Source: Brugia malayi
Lineage: Eukaryota > Nematoda > Chromadorea > Rhabditida > Onchocercidae
DNA length: 64,000 nucleotides
Assembly: GCF_000002995.4 (NCBI RefSeq)
Contig: NW_025062478.1
Location: forward strand, 13,251,462-13,315,461
Direction: 5' to 3'
Every line of letters starts with the position of its first letter. Positions within the stretch are counted from its first letter, which is position 1. This document shows, one piece after another, positions 24,775 through 37,995 of the stretch. Position numbers and translations under genes: made by a program. The notes under the pieces were generated by a model that saw only the letters and a list, made by a program, of their open reading frames with translations, had not been told where the DNA came from and made no database searches.

Positions 24775-25562
24775 CAACAATAACTGAAGCTGAGTTGGAC
24801 ATAACTCCATTTCTGAGCTTGATGGAATTCCATCTGAAATCTGGAAACATATATTACGCATTTTCAAATGCATTTTCAGATGCAACAAAAGTACGTATTT
24901 TCAAATGTATGAAAAGTCATGATGATGCAGTCATTATCATCTGAGAAAAATCAGATCAAATTATTTTGCTTTTTATAGCTAGTAAAATACTTCCAAGAAT
25001 ACTTTTAAATAGGCTGGTATCATTGCAAAAGTATTTCTATATGACAGTTAATGTGTTTTACAGTTAATAGAAATATATCTATTATTCGTTCTCAGATATC
25101 TGGAAGAAATTGTGAAAATATAATATAGGACTTTAGGTGACATTCGTTCACTTTGACATAGCAGAAAAGATTTACGGGAAGTGATTAGGATGTCTCCTAA
25201 GTTTCCCAAGTTCATTGCTATTTTGCATAAGGATCAGCGCAATAAATCAGATATGAAAATTTTTTTCTCTAGGTCTTTCTGAATAATCAACGACGTGAAG
25301 TATAGTTCATCTATTAGCATCAGAAGCAATAGAGATTTACAAAAGAGTAGCAAACGCATCCAGAACATTCAGCAAATATAAAAAAACACTACAAAGACAT
25401 TTATAGTGTCTACTCTCATATACAAATCTAAATTGTAGAAATCAACCTCGCCATCATCTGCAACTCATGAACGTTTCCATCAGTGTTACCTCCTCACATC
25501 CTAATCCACTACACTTATCACATGAGTAGTGCTGTCGTTACAAACAAGAATCACCACTGTCC
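24775..25562 (+). mobile_element. Decayed LINE 3' half, arm 3
   Basis: Direct copy of the LINE RT remnant of arm 1, with the same frameshifts and the same ends at the 394-bp repeats. Confidence 0.72.
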
Positions 25563-26344
25563 CCGATTCGAATACTGTTAAAATTATCAACTTATTACTT
25601 AGTTAACATCTTTTGATGTTTTATTGCTTGTCGGCTCCGTAAACGATTTCCTAATTTGACAAGATTAAGAGTTCTTCGTTCAGTTGACCTCCTTAATCAT
25701 AAAATTATTTTGCTATAAACTACTGCTTCAGTTTAACTGTACAATCTCTATTCGCCAATCAGATTGTATTTCAGGCAGTCGAAATGGCAAAATTTTGAAA
25801 ATGATAATTTTTTGATTTCGATCCACGTAGTTACAATGAATTAATTGGATCAGGAAAATGAATAAAATTCGTCACGTTACGATATCCAACAATCACACAA
25901 AACTTAAATTGCTGGAACAAATAATAGCCCCTTAAAGGGCTTCCAAAAAATATGTTAACAATCATAAATACTCTCCTGCACGGAAATCTTTAGTAAAAGG
26001 CGAAAGATTTTCTCGGTCAAATGCAGGAGAGCAAGACAAACAAACCCATCACTGAATCAATGTTATAGCCAATTTCGCAAGGATTTTGCAGTGGTTCAGT
26101 GGACGAAAGAGGCGAATAGAGAAAAGTATTCTCAGTTGCGATACGGTTGAATGTGATAGCGGAGTTCCATTCGAGGGTGCATTTAGTTGCATTAACAATT
26201 AGTTCTTTTACTCTTGATGTCGTTGCAAGTGATGCATCGAAAGAGAAAAAGAGCATGCTCTTTATACATCTGCTAGAGAATTGCAAAACCTATCAGAAGT
26301 TTGCTGCAGCATGAACTATTATTGAATAGCAATGGGATTGCAGT

Positions 26345-26537
26345 ATCGCTTCTCGGCCTATTGGCTAAGATCAAAGTGTAGTATCTGTTCTTATCAGCTT
26401 AATCTCTGATATGTGGTCAATCGATCACTTCGAGATTATCCTATTTTTGAGACCATGGTGGGTTTGAAGGGGCTTGCTCCTCACCTACCGCGGGTCGACC
26501 CGGTATTGCACCTACCTCCGGGAACGGCCCATTCACC
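26345..26537 (+). ncRNA. U2 snRNA, copy 3
   Basis: Same sequence as copy 1 from the ATCGCTTCTCGG 5' end through the Sm site to the last GC-rich stem. No base change was noticed. Confidence 0.95.
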
Positions 26538-26867
26538 CTTTGGGGTGAAAGTTGAATTACCGAAGATGCTGGAATAATTAATGTATGGTAAACATTCACT
26601 ATACACAGTAACTCTGTTTCATCCAACATCACATAAAAGACTGCCCAGTGCATCTTTTCAAATGTCAAGATTAAGACAAATAAAATTTGAATTGTTAATT
26701 AATCAATAGTATACATATATAAAATGTACCATTATATATGAGTCCTTTAGATCGTTTATAGATGGTAAAAATATGCGCAACTTTGCTTGCTGATTTTTAA
26801 CCTAACAAGCAAGAGTATAATCAAAATGTTTTTGCTAAGATTCACTAATTGGTCATATTAACATGAA

Positions 26868-27323
26868 AATTATGTTCAATAAGACAATCTTTACTTTAAT
26901 GTTACTCGCTTTTCAATTAGAAAAGTTTCTTAATTGAAGCATTTGCCTAAGGATTATTCAAGTAAGACAAGTTGTGCGGATTTAATAAAAGTTTGTTTCG
27001 ATATGTTATATTGGGTTATATTGGGATTTACCGACAATGCCAAAAAAAAGCAAAACGAAATGATTATCATCCCGTTATAGATCACGATTGGCGCAGTATT
27101 TTTCCTTGTACCAGAATGAAACGCTAAGATGCTGTATATTGTGGTAAAATAGAGATTAACATAATATTTAGGATTTCTCAGTCCACATTGAGGCATCGTG
27201 AATGAAATCATGCAACTATTAAAGCATAATATTATTGTCTTTGATGGTTGCCCATATAATTATTCATTATATAAATTTATACATCAAACAGATGTATAAA
27301 TTTATATATACCCTTTGGTACAC

Positions 27324-27367
<44 letters not shown>

Positions 27368-28090
27368 CTTCTGCTATTTAATACATGATCTGTTTATATC
27401 AAAATCATCGCCAATTCAGATAATAGTTGCAGTTGTGAAAAAAACAAAAAAAACAAAAAAAACGTGATGAAAGAAAGTGGCGACAGTAAACGAACTGGTG
27501 AAATATGCATTTTATGTCTAAATCTCAATTAAATAACATTTGAAGAATTATTAAAAAAATAACACAGGTTTTATTTAAAATGCTTCAAAATATCTACCGA
27601 AGTATCAATCAGCGGTTTCTTCGCTTAAATGACTTTTTATATCTACCAAATTTGGTAGACTTGCGCCTTGCACTTGAACACCCATAATTTATAATATTGT
27701 TCGAAAAACCATGCATATAAGATGAAAAATTAATAAATTATTATAAATTTTTTGTTTTATTTGCGTATTTTGCTCCGTTCGCGCATTTAAGAAATGATAT
27801 AGCATTAAATGCAAATGTCTTGCTATTAGCTTATATTCGGAAATATTTTGAGGGTGAATTAGTTCTCATCGAGGTCAGGAGAATTTAAAGATTTGTGAAA
27901 TTATCTAAAAACACAAGTAGGAATATTTTGTTACAGATGTGTGCCTTACTTCCTTTTTAAATTGCAACTATTTTTCTTCCAAATTTTTTAATGCTTAAAA
28001 TATTAAAATATAAAAAAAAATATGTATATATATATATATATATATATTTTTTAAGATTTGGTCGTGTGATTATTGCTCAAATTATTAATG
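26868..28090 (-). repeat. Palindrome spacer 2 (orientation B, inverted)
   Basis: Same 1.2-kb spacer as 16984-18188 but in the opposite orientation relative to its U2 arms. Its internal open frame runs on the minus strand (26954-27211). The (TA)n run near 27325-27363 is longer than in spacer 1. The flanking arms are in the normal order, so the flip concerns only the loop. Confidence 0.9.
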
Positions 28091-28420
28091 TTCATGTTAA
28101 TATGACCAATTAGTGAATCTTAGCAAAAACATTTTGATTATACTCTTGCTTGTTAGGTTAAAAATCAGCAAGCAAAGTTGCGCATATTTTTACCATCTAT
28201 AAACGATCTAAAGGACTCATATATAATGGTACATTTTATATATGTATACTATTGATTAATTAACAATTCAAATTTTATTTGTCTTAATCTTGACATTTGA
28301 AAAGATGCACTGGGCAGTCTTTTATGTGATGTTGGATGAAACAGAGTTACTGTGTATAGTGAATGTTTACCATACATTAATTATTCCAGCATCTTCGGTA
28401 ATTCAACTTTCACCCCAAAG

Positions 28421-28613
28421 GGTGAATGGGCCGTTCCCGGAGGTAGGTGCAATACCGGGTCGACCCGCGGTAGGTGAGGAGCAAGCCCCTTCAAACCCAC
28501 CATGGTCTCAAAAATAGGATAATCTCGAAGTGATCGATTGACCACATATCAGAGATTAAGCTGATAAGAACAGATACTACACTTTGATCTTAGCCAATAG
28601 GCCGAGAAGCGAT
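28421..28613 (-). ncRNA. U2 snRNA, copy 4
   Basis: Minus-strand copy of U2 with intact 5' domain, branch-point-pairing element and Sm site. Its 3' end faces copy 3. Confidence 0.95.
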
Positions 28614-29395
28614 ACTGCAATCCCATTGCTATTCAATAATAGTTCATGCTGCAGCAAACTTCTGATAGGTTTTGCAATTCTCTAGCAGATGTATAAAGAG
28701 CATGCTCTTTTTCTCTTTCGATGCATCACTTGCAACGACATCAAGAGTAAAAGAACTAATTGTTAATGCAACTAAATGCACCCTCGAATGGAACTCCGCT
28801 ATCACATTCAACCGTATCGCAACTGAGAATACTTTTCTCTATTCGCCTCTTTCGTCCACTGAACCACTGCAAAATCCTTGCGAAATTGGCTATAACATTG
28901 ATTCAGTGATGGGTTTGTTTGTCTTGCTCTCCTGCATTTGACCGAGAAAATCTTTCGCCTTTTACTAAAGATTTCCGTGCAGGAGAGTATTTATGATTGT
29001 TAACATATTTTTTGGAAGCCCTTTAAGGGGCTATTATTTGTTCCAGCAATTTAAGTTTTGTGTGATTGTTGGATATCGTAACGTGACGAATTTTATTCAT
29101 TTTCCTGATCCAATTAATTCATTGTAACTACGTGGATCGAAATCAAAAAATTATCATTTTCAAAATTTTGCCATTTCGACTGCCTGAAATACAATCTGAT
29201 TGGCGAATAGAGATTGTACAGTTAAACTGAAGCAGTAGTTTATAGCAAAATAATTTTATGATTAAGGAGGTCAACTGAACGAAGAACTCTTAATCTTGTC
29301 AAATTAGGAAATCGTTTACGGAGCCGACAAGCAATAAAACATCAAAAGATGTTAACTAAGTAATAAGTTGATAATTTTAACAGTATTCGAATCGG

Positions 29396-30183
29396 GGACA
29401 GTGGTGATTCTTGTTTGTAACGACAGCACTACTCATGTGATAAGTGTAGTGGATTAGGATGTGAGGAGGTAACACTGATGGAAACGTTCATGAGTTGCAG
29501 ATGATGGCGAGGTTGATTTCTACAATTTAGATTTGTATATGAGAGTAGACACTATAAATGTCTTTGTAGTGTTTTTTTATATTTGCTGAATGTTCTGGAT
29601 GCGTTTGCTACTCTTTTGTAAATCTCTATTGCTTCTGATGCTAATAGATGAACTATACTTCACGTCGTTGATTATTCAGAAAGACCTAGAGAAAAAAATT
29701 TTCATATCTGATTTATTGCGCTGATCCTTATGCAAAATAGCAATGAACTTGGGAAACTTAGGAGACATCCTAATCACTTCCCGTAAATCTTTTCTGCTAT
29801 GTCAAAGTGAACGAATGTCACCTAAAGTCCTATATTATATTTTCACAATTTCTTCCAGATATCTGAGAACGAATAATAGATATATTTCTATTAACTGTAA
29901 AACACATTAACTGTCATATAGAAATACTTTTGCAATGATACCAGCCTATTTAAAAGTATTCTTGGAAGTATTTTACTAGCTATAAAAAGCAAAATAATTT
30001 GATCTGATTTTTCTCAGATGATAATGACTGCATCATCATGACTTTTCATACATTTGAAAATACGTACTTTTGTTGCATCTGAAAATGCATTTGAAAATGC
30101 GTAATATATGTTTCCAGATTTCAGATGGAATTCCATCAAGCTCAGAAATGGAGTTATGTCCAACTCAGCTTCAGTTATTGTTG
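29396..30183 (-). mobile_element. Decayed LINE 3' half, arm 4
   Basis: Inverted copy of the LINE RT remnant. It carries the same disabling changes as the other arms, which dates the decay before the amplification. Confidence 0.72.
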
Positions 30184-30893
30184 AACATATTTTTTGGAAG
30201 CCCTTTAAGGGGCTATTATTTGTTTCAGCAATTTAAGTTTTGTGTGATTGTTGGATATCGTAACGTGACGAATTTTATTCATTTTCCTGATCCAATTAAT
30301 TCATTGTAACTACGTGGATCGGAATCAAAAAATTATCATTTTCAAAATTTTGCCATTTCGACTGCCTGAAATACAATCTGATTGGCGATTAGAGATTGTA
30401 CAGTCAAACTGAAGCAGTAGTTTATAGCAAAATAATTTTATGATTAAGGAGGTCAACTGAACGAAGAACTCTTAATCTTGTCAAATTAGGAAATCGTTTA
30501 CGGAGCCGACAAGCAATAAAACATCAAAAGATGTTAACTAAGTAATAAGTTGATAATTTTAACAATATTCGAATCGGAGACAACTTCCAATGCGTATTCT
30601 TTATTAAAATGTGGCATTACAAATAGGCTCAGCTACATGAAACATGAAAGTCGGATAAACGATTTCTTACGTGAGATTGGAACATTTGTCGGAACTTTTT
30701 TAATTTAATGGATTTAATACAATTTTACCTCTACATATTATAATTTGGTTTACCGAATATGTATATGTACATAATAACATGGTTAAAAAATAATATCTAT
30801 AATCAATGCATCAGTATTACCAATAAGTGGAATTGCCTGAAGTTTCCATACTGATCCAGTTATCGAAAAAAAATTTGTATGTTTTTGCTATTC

Positions 30894-32150
30894 TCTTAAT
30901 TGCACAATATCGACACCTTAATTAAATATCGAATATCAAAAGTGTTTTCTTTTTGTGTGACACTTCCACATTTTAGCCTTTATTACTATTTGTATCAGAC
31001 TTTTAAAATTTATGAAACTGTTTCAAGTCAATATTTTATTGAGCACTTGCTACATAGTTAAATCTTTCGTTCATGAAATCAATTAATCCGCCGACCGAAT
31101 CATAAATACAATTTAATGGAATAAATTATCTGCTTCTGCCCGTGCCTTCTTAAATTTTTCGCGTTTGCAGCTTTTTCCTTTTCCTCCTTTTTTCGCTCTT
31201 TTCGACGCTTCTCCTCCAGGAAATACATTCGCAGTGCAAGGGCACGATTGCAGTGCGGTAGGTGCTGATGCGGATAGGAGAAGCATCGGCTGCATGAGGT
31301 GTCGGTTTCTCGGACGCACATTTCGGTTGGTTGTCCGATTCAGCCGGTACAACCTTAGAACGCCGTTTGTCTCGTCTACCCAGCTCATCCTGAAAGATTT
31401 GTGTTCATTTTTCGACTATTATTTAAACGCAAATTATTTTTTATTGAATTAGAGGGCTGATAACTTTTTTTCGGGATGCAAACTTTATCCGTGAAAAAAT
31501 GAAGGGAAATTTTCACCAAATTTTTTACTAAATATGATTTTTTAATAAAATCCTCATCTCGAATTTATTTCCAAGTCCCCGACAGTGTGATCAAACGATT
31601 TTTGTACGCAAGTGGTTTTTTTGCACTTGTGATCTTAAATATCAAAGAATATTATTCGATTCAAGTGGATTTCTCTTCTGATACAAAAATTCATCCTCAT
31701 TTTTAGGTTACTATTCAAATGGATATAATTTTCAATCTCTAGTGCTATATTTGTTATTATTAATGAATTTCTTTTAAAATGTTCTCAGTGAATAATTCAA
31801 GCGAGCAAGATACGATGTTTCGATGATATTGCAAACAACCGGTGTATTATTTCAATTACAATCAAAAACTGATTGCCCTGTTCTAACTTATTTCCCCAGT
31901 AGAGAACCATCATCCTTACCGCTCACTGCAACAGTTCTAATTGAAATGATTAACTCAGAATTTTCATCACCTTTTATACATTCGTAATCGGACACATGAT
32001 TTCATTTAAATATTTAAAAATGATCAGATATATGCAAAGATTTTTTTTTAAAAAATATTTCACAGTAGAGAATACTGTATAGTACAGTGAAAATTACTTC
32101 AATTAAAAAAAAATCCTTCTATGCGCCTTTTTTATAAACTATGTTATTAC

Positions 32151-32205
<55 letters not shown>

Positions 32206-33963
32206 ACAATTATTATCACTACGATTATTACTATGATTATTATTTTATTATTATTGTTACTATTATTGCTATTATTATTTTTTTTTTTTTACTCTTCTTT
32301 TTCTTCCTATTATTATTATGCTCTTTTTTTGTTTTCAAGTAAATAAAACTAAACTGTTTTTGCAATAATTGATATAAATACAATTAATTAGATTTTAATA
32401 CGTATTATGGGATAAATGATTTTTTTAGATTTAATAACGATAAAAACAATGACAGCAACAAAAGAAATTATTTAAAAATTTTCACAGCCTTTTTTTTCCG
32501 ACAAATCCTGCATCGAACTTCTGTTATATAAAGAGTAAGGGTCATCAAAAAGTGGCAACTTTTTACTATCTATTGACTTCCGATTTATCTATTGATCTAT
32601 CCGTCTATTGATTTCTCGCACTTTGAGATCTACCTCCAGAAATGTATTTCGTTTAGAAGCTTAAACTCACATAATCGTGGAAAAGGCAAATCAAAATGAA
32701 ACGTGAAATGTGGAAAAATATGTCCGTATACTGCTACTAAAACTTCTTTAACACACAAAATTTCAAAGCTTCAGGTTTGAAATCGATTTTTCAAATTCGC
32801 AAGAAGGCAATATGGTAATAATGTAAATTTTTTTGCAAGAAGACAATATGGTAATAATGTAAATTTTTTAAATAAGAATTTGGAGAGGATTACAATACCG
32901 ATTTAAACTTTTTTTGCACTCTCTAATTTCTTCCACTCTTTTCGTTCTTCCGGTTCTAGTATCATCTACACAATTCTGTTCACATGTTCCGCTATTTCTT
33001 CTTTGATAAATCTGTAAGCAATATTGCTAAACAAAAACATCAAAACATAAGATTTTAACCATACACGTGTTAAAGGTCAATGTCAAACTCAACCAGTTTT
33101 ATAATATGTCGAAATACTCGCGTAGATTTGTATTAAGTCCATATGTAGAAATTTATAAATAAAATTTAAAATTTTTAAAATGGTAAAGCGTGGTAAACAT
33201 ATAATGAGTATGTTCAGATTTTAGAATTGTTATTATTCCTTGTAAAATCAAATTAATTATATTTCACTCATCGGAAAAAAATCGAACCAATTTCATTACT
33301 ACACTTGGTATTTTCAGATAAATATATACCGTTTCAGTTTTATTAGTCAAATTTTTGTTCAACTTTTATCTTCCAATTGTAACTAAGCTCGCGCGCATTA
33401 TTGAGAATGTTGCAGATTGTTGCCAGCTTATAATTAAGATCTACCAGTCTGACAATTCATACTTGATCGTTAAAAGATTGCAAGTTCTTTGTTCGATTAG
33501 CTTTCATTGTTATAAACCAGTCCTATCTGCAATGTTGAAATATTTAGCAGTTTTCCATTCTGGTATTCTCTTTCATAAGCGACTGAATTAAACAAACTTC
33601 AATATATAAAGAGTAAGGGTCATCAAAAAAGTGACAACTTTTTACTAACTCGTATTACTGTAATCATGTGCATTGGTTCACAGTATAAAAAGATAAAACT
33701 ATTGTCTGAGTTCAGTTTTTGAGTATAGCAACTTTTCGATTCATTAATCACAGTATTTCATTCACTTGCTCACTTATTTCACTTCCAAACAGTTGGTGGC
33801 TCAACAGCAGAACGACAACAGTTAGAAAGCGAAAAAATGGCAACATTGTCAACATTTGACGGATTGTTGGTACAGTTGAATAACTGTGTGCTGTTCACTT
33901 CTCTTCTACAATAAGCCTGATATTGTTAACAATTAAAGCATTATCAATATTTTGCAATTAAAA
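30894..33963. repeat. Connector 2 (inverted copy of connector 1)
   Basis: Reverse complement of 20992-24063, now with Y on the left and X on the right. The exon-like block is on the minus strand at about 31113-31389, with its AATAAA at about 31035-31040. The (TAA)n run is one triplet shorter than in connector 1. Confidence 0.88.
31113..31389 (-). pseudogene. Orphan terminal-exon-like block, connector 2
   Basis: Inverted copy of the block at 23568-23844, with the same acceptor, open frames and downstream polyadenylation signal. No difference between the two copies was noticed, so they give no information about which frame is under selection. Confidence 0.4.
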
Positions 33964-34673
33964 GAATAGCAAAAACATACAAATTTTTTTTCGACAACTG
34001 GATCAGTATGGAAACTTCAGGCAATTCCACTTATTGGTAATACTGATGCATTGATTATAGATATTATTTTTTAACCATGTTATTATGTACATATACATAT
34101 TCGGTAAACCAAATTATAATATGTAGAGGTAAAATTGTATTAAATCCATTAAATTAAAAAAGTTCCGACAAATGTTCCAATCTCACGTAAGAAATCGTTT
34201 ATCCGACTTTCATGTTTCATGTAGCTGAGCCTATTTGTAATGCCACATTTTAATAAAGAATACGCATTGGAAGTTGTCTCCGATTCGAATATTGTTAAAA
34301 TTATCAACTTATTACTTAGTTAACATCTTTTGATGTTTTATTGCTTGTCGGCTCCGTAAACGATTTCCTAATTTGACAAGATTAAGAGTTCTTCGTTCAG
34401 TTGACCTCCTTAATCATAAAATTATTTTGCTATAAACTACTGCTTCAGTTTGACTGTACAATCTCTAATCGCCAATCAGATTGTATTTCAGGCAGTCGAA
34501 ATGGCAAAATTTTGAAAATGATAATTTTTTGATTCCGATCCACGTAGTTACAATGAATTAATTGGATCAGGAAAATGAATAAAATTCGTCACGTTACGAT
34601 ATCCAACAATCACACAAAACTTAAATTGCTGAAACAAATAATAGCCCCTTAAAGGGCTTCCAAAAAATATGTT

Positions 34674-35461
34674 CAACAATAACTGAAGCTGAGTTGGACA
34701 TAACTCCATTTCTGAGCTTGATGGAATTCCATCTGAAATCTGGAAACATATATTACGCATTTTCAAATGCATTTTCAGATGCAACAAAAGTACGTATTTT
34801 CAAATGTATGAAAAGTCATGATGATGCAGTCATTATCATCTGAGAAAAATCAGATCAAATTATTTTGCTTTTTATAGCTAGTAAAATACTTCCAAGAATA
34901 CTTTTAAATAGGCTGGTATCATTGCAAAAGTATTTCTATATGACAGTTAATGTGTTTTACAGTTAATAGAAATATATCTATTATTCGTTCTCAGATATCT
35001 GGAAGAAATTGTGAAAATATAATATAGGACTTTAGGTGACATTCGTTCACTTTGACATAGCAGAAAAGATTTACGGGAAGTGATTAGGATGTCTCCTAAG
35101 TTTCCCAAGTTCATTGCTATTTTGCATAAGGATCAGCGCAATAAATCAGATATGAAAATTTTTTTCTCTAGGTCTTTCTGAATAATCAACGACGTGAAGT
35201 ATAGTTCATCTATTAGCATCAGAAGCAATAGAGATTTACAAAAGAGTAGCAAACGCATCCAGAACATTCAGCAAATATAAAAAAACACTACAAAGACATT
35301 TATAGTGTCTACTCTCATATACAAATCTAAATTGTAGAAATCAACCTCGCCATCATCTGCAACTCATGAACGTTTCCATCAGTGTTACCTCCTCACATCC
35401 TAATCCACTACACTTATCACATGAGTAGTGCTGTCGTTACAAACAAGAATCACCACTGTCC
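34674..35461 (+). mobile_element. Decayed LINE 3' half, arm 5
   Basis: Direct copy of the LINE RT remnant of arm 1, bounded by the 394-bp repeats. Confidence 0.72.
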
Positions 35462-36243
35462 CCGATTCGAATACTGTTAAAATTATCAACTTATTACTTA
35501 GTTAACATCTTTTGATGTTTTATTGCTTGTCGGCTCCGTAAACGATTTCCTAATTTGACAAGATTAAGAGTTCTTCGTTCAGTTGACCTCCTTAATCATA
35601 AAATTATTTTGCTATAAACTACTGCTTCAGTTTAACTGTACAATCTCTATTCGCCAATCAGATTGTATTTCAGGCAGTCGAAATGGCAAAATTTTGAAAA
35701 TGATAATTTTTTGATTTCGATCCACGTAGTTACAATGAATTAATTGGATCAGGAAAATGAATAAAATTCGTCACGTTACGATATCCAACAATCACACAAA
35801 ACTTAAATTGCTGGAACAAATAATAGCCCCTTAAAGGGCTTCCAAAAAATATGTTAACAATCATAAATACTCTCCTGCACGGAAATCTTTAGTAAAAGGC
35901 GAAAGATTTTCTCGGTCAAATGCAGGAGAGCAAGACAAACAAACCCATCACTGAATCAATGTTATAGCCAATTTCGCAAGGATTTTGCAGTGGTTCAGTG
36001 GACGAAAGAGGCGAATAGAGAAAAGTATTCTCAGTTGCGATACGGTTGAATGTGATAGCGGAGTTCCATTCGAGGGTGCATTTAGTTGCATTAACAATTA
36101 GTTCTTTTACTCTTGATGTCGTTGCAAGTGATGCATCGAAAAAGAAAAAGAGCATGCTCTTTATACATCTGCTAGAGAATTGCAAAACCTATCAGAAGTT
36201 TGCTGCAGCATGAACTATTATTGAATAGCAATGGGATTGCAGT

Positions 36244-36436
36244 ATCGCTTCTCGGCCTATTGGCTAAGATCAAAGTGTAGTATCTGTTCTTATCAGCTTA
36301 ATCTCTGATATGTGGTCAATCGATCACTTCGAGATTATCCTATTTTTGAGACCATGGTGGGTTTGAAGGGGCTTGCTCCTCACCTACCGCGGGTCGACCC
36401 GGTATTGCACCTACCTCCGGGAACGGCCCATTCACC
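36244..36436 (+). ncRNA. U2 snRNA, copy 5
   Basis: Intact plus-strand U2 gene, same sequence as the other copies. The arm's private base change lies about 100 bases upstream of this gene, outside the RNA. Confidence 0.95.
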
Positions 36437-36766
36437 CTTTGGGGTGAAAGTTGAATTACCGAAGATGCTGGAATAATTAATGTATGGTAAACATTCACTA
36501 TACACAGTAACTCTGTTTCATCCAACATCACATAAAAGACTGCCCAGTGCATCTTTTCAAATGTCAAGATTAAGACAAATAAAATTTGAATTGTTAATTA
36601 ATCAATAGTATACATATATAAAATGTACCATTATATATGAGTCCTTTAGATCGTTTATAGATGGTAAAAATATGCGCAACTTTGCTTGCTGATTTTTAAC
36701 CTAACAAGCAAGAGTATAATCAAAATGTTTTTGCTAAGATTCACTAATTGGTCATATTAACATGAA

Positions 36767-37489
36767 CATTAATAATTTGAGCAATAATCACACGACCAAA
36801 TCTTAAAAAATATATATATATATATATATATACATATTTTTTTTTATATTTTAATATTTTAAGCATTAAAAAATTTGGAAGAAAAATAGTTGCAATTTAA
36901 AAAGGAAGTAAGGCACACATCTGTAACAAAATATTCCTACTTGTGTTTTTAGATAATTTCACAAATCTTTAAATTCTCCTGACCTCGATGAGAACTAATT
37001 CACCCTCAAAATATTTCCGAATATAAGCTAATAGCAAGACATTTGCATTTAATGCTATATCATTTCTTAAATGCGCGAACGGAGCAAAATACGCAAATAA
37101 AACAAAAAATTTATAATAATTTATTAATTTTTCATCTTATATGCATGGTTTTTCGAACAATATTATAAATTATGGGTGTTCAAGTGCAAGGCGCAAGTCT
37201 ACCAAATTTGGTAGATATAAAAAGTCATTTAAGCGAAGAAACCGCTGATTGATACTTCGGTAGATATTTTGAAGCATTTTAAATAAAACCTGTGTTATTT
37301 TTTTAATAATTCTTCAAATGTTATTTAATTGAGATTTAGACATAAAATGCATATTTCACCAGTTCGTTTACTGTCGCCACTTTCTTTCATCACGTTTTTT
37401 TTGTTTTTTTTGTTTTTTTCACAACTGCAACTATTATCTGAATTGGCGATGATTTTGATATAAACAGATCATGTATTAAATAGCAGAAG

Positions 37490-37539
<50 letters not shown>

Positions 37540-37995
37540 GTGTACCAAAGGGTATATATAAATTTATACATCTGTTTGATGTATAAATTTATATAATGAA
37601 TAATTATATGGGCAACCATCAAAGACAATAATATTATGCTTTAATAGTTGCATGATTTCATTCACGATGCCTCAATGTGGACTGAGAAATCCTAAATATT
37701 ATGTTAATCTCTATTTTACCACAATATACAGCATCTTAGCGTTTCATTCTGGTACAAGGAAAAATACTGCGCCAATCGTGATCTATAACGGGATGATAAT
37801 CATTTCGTTTTGCTTTTTTTTGGCATTGTCGGTAAATCCCAATATAACCCAATATAACATATCGAAACAAACTTTTATTAAATCCGCACAACTTGTCTTA
37901 CTTGAATAATCCTTAGGCAAATGCTTCAATTAAGAAACTTTTCTAATTGAAAAGCGAGTAACATTAAAGTAAAGATTGTCTTATTGAACATAATT
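36767..37995 (+). repeat. Palindrome spacer 3 (orientation A)
   Basis: Same orientation as spacer 1. Its second (TA)n run (about 37495-37536) is the longest of the three. Like spacer 2 it has the doubled 9-base unit and an 85-codon frame (37652-37909). Confidence 0.9.

Larger units (their letters stand above)
24064..26867 (+). repeat. U2 amplicon arm 3 (forward)
   Basis: Direct copy of arm 1 at a distance of 9884 bases; the offset is constant through the arm apart from one extra T near 24091. It contains U2 copy 3 and the same LINE fragment and 394-bp repeats. It mirrors arm 4 about an axis near 27479 (matching positions sum to 54958). Confidence 0.93.
28091..30893 (-). repeat. U2 amplicon arm 4 (reverse)
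   Basis: Reverse copy pairing with arm 3. It contains U2 copy 4, proximal 394-bp repeat (29002-29395), LINE fragment (29396-30183) and distal repeat (30184-30577). Confidence 0.93.
33964..36766 (+). repeat. U2 amplicon arm 5 (forward)
   Basis: Direct copy of arm 1 at an exact offset of 19783 bases over the whole arm. A private base change lies near 36141 (AAAGAG to AAAAAG in the U2 5' flank), so it is not simply the same read placed twice. Distal and proximal 394-bp repeats are at 34280-34673 and 35462-35855. Confidence 0.93.
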
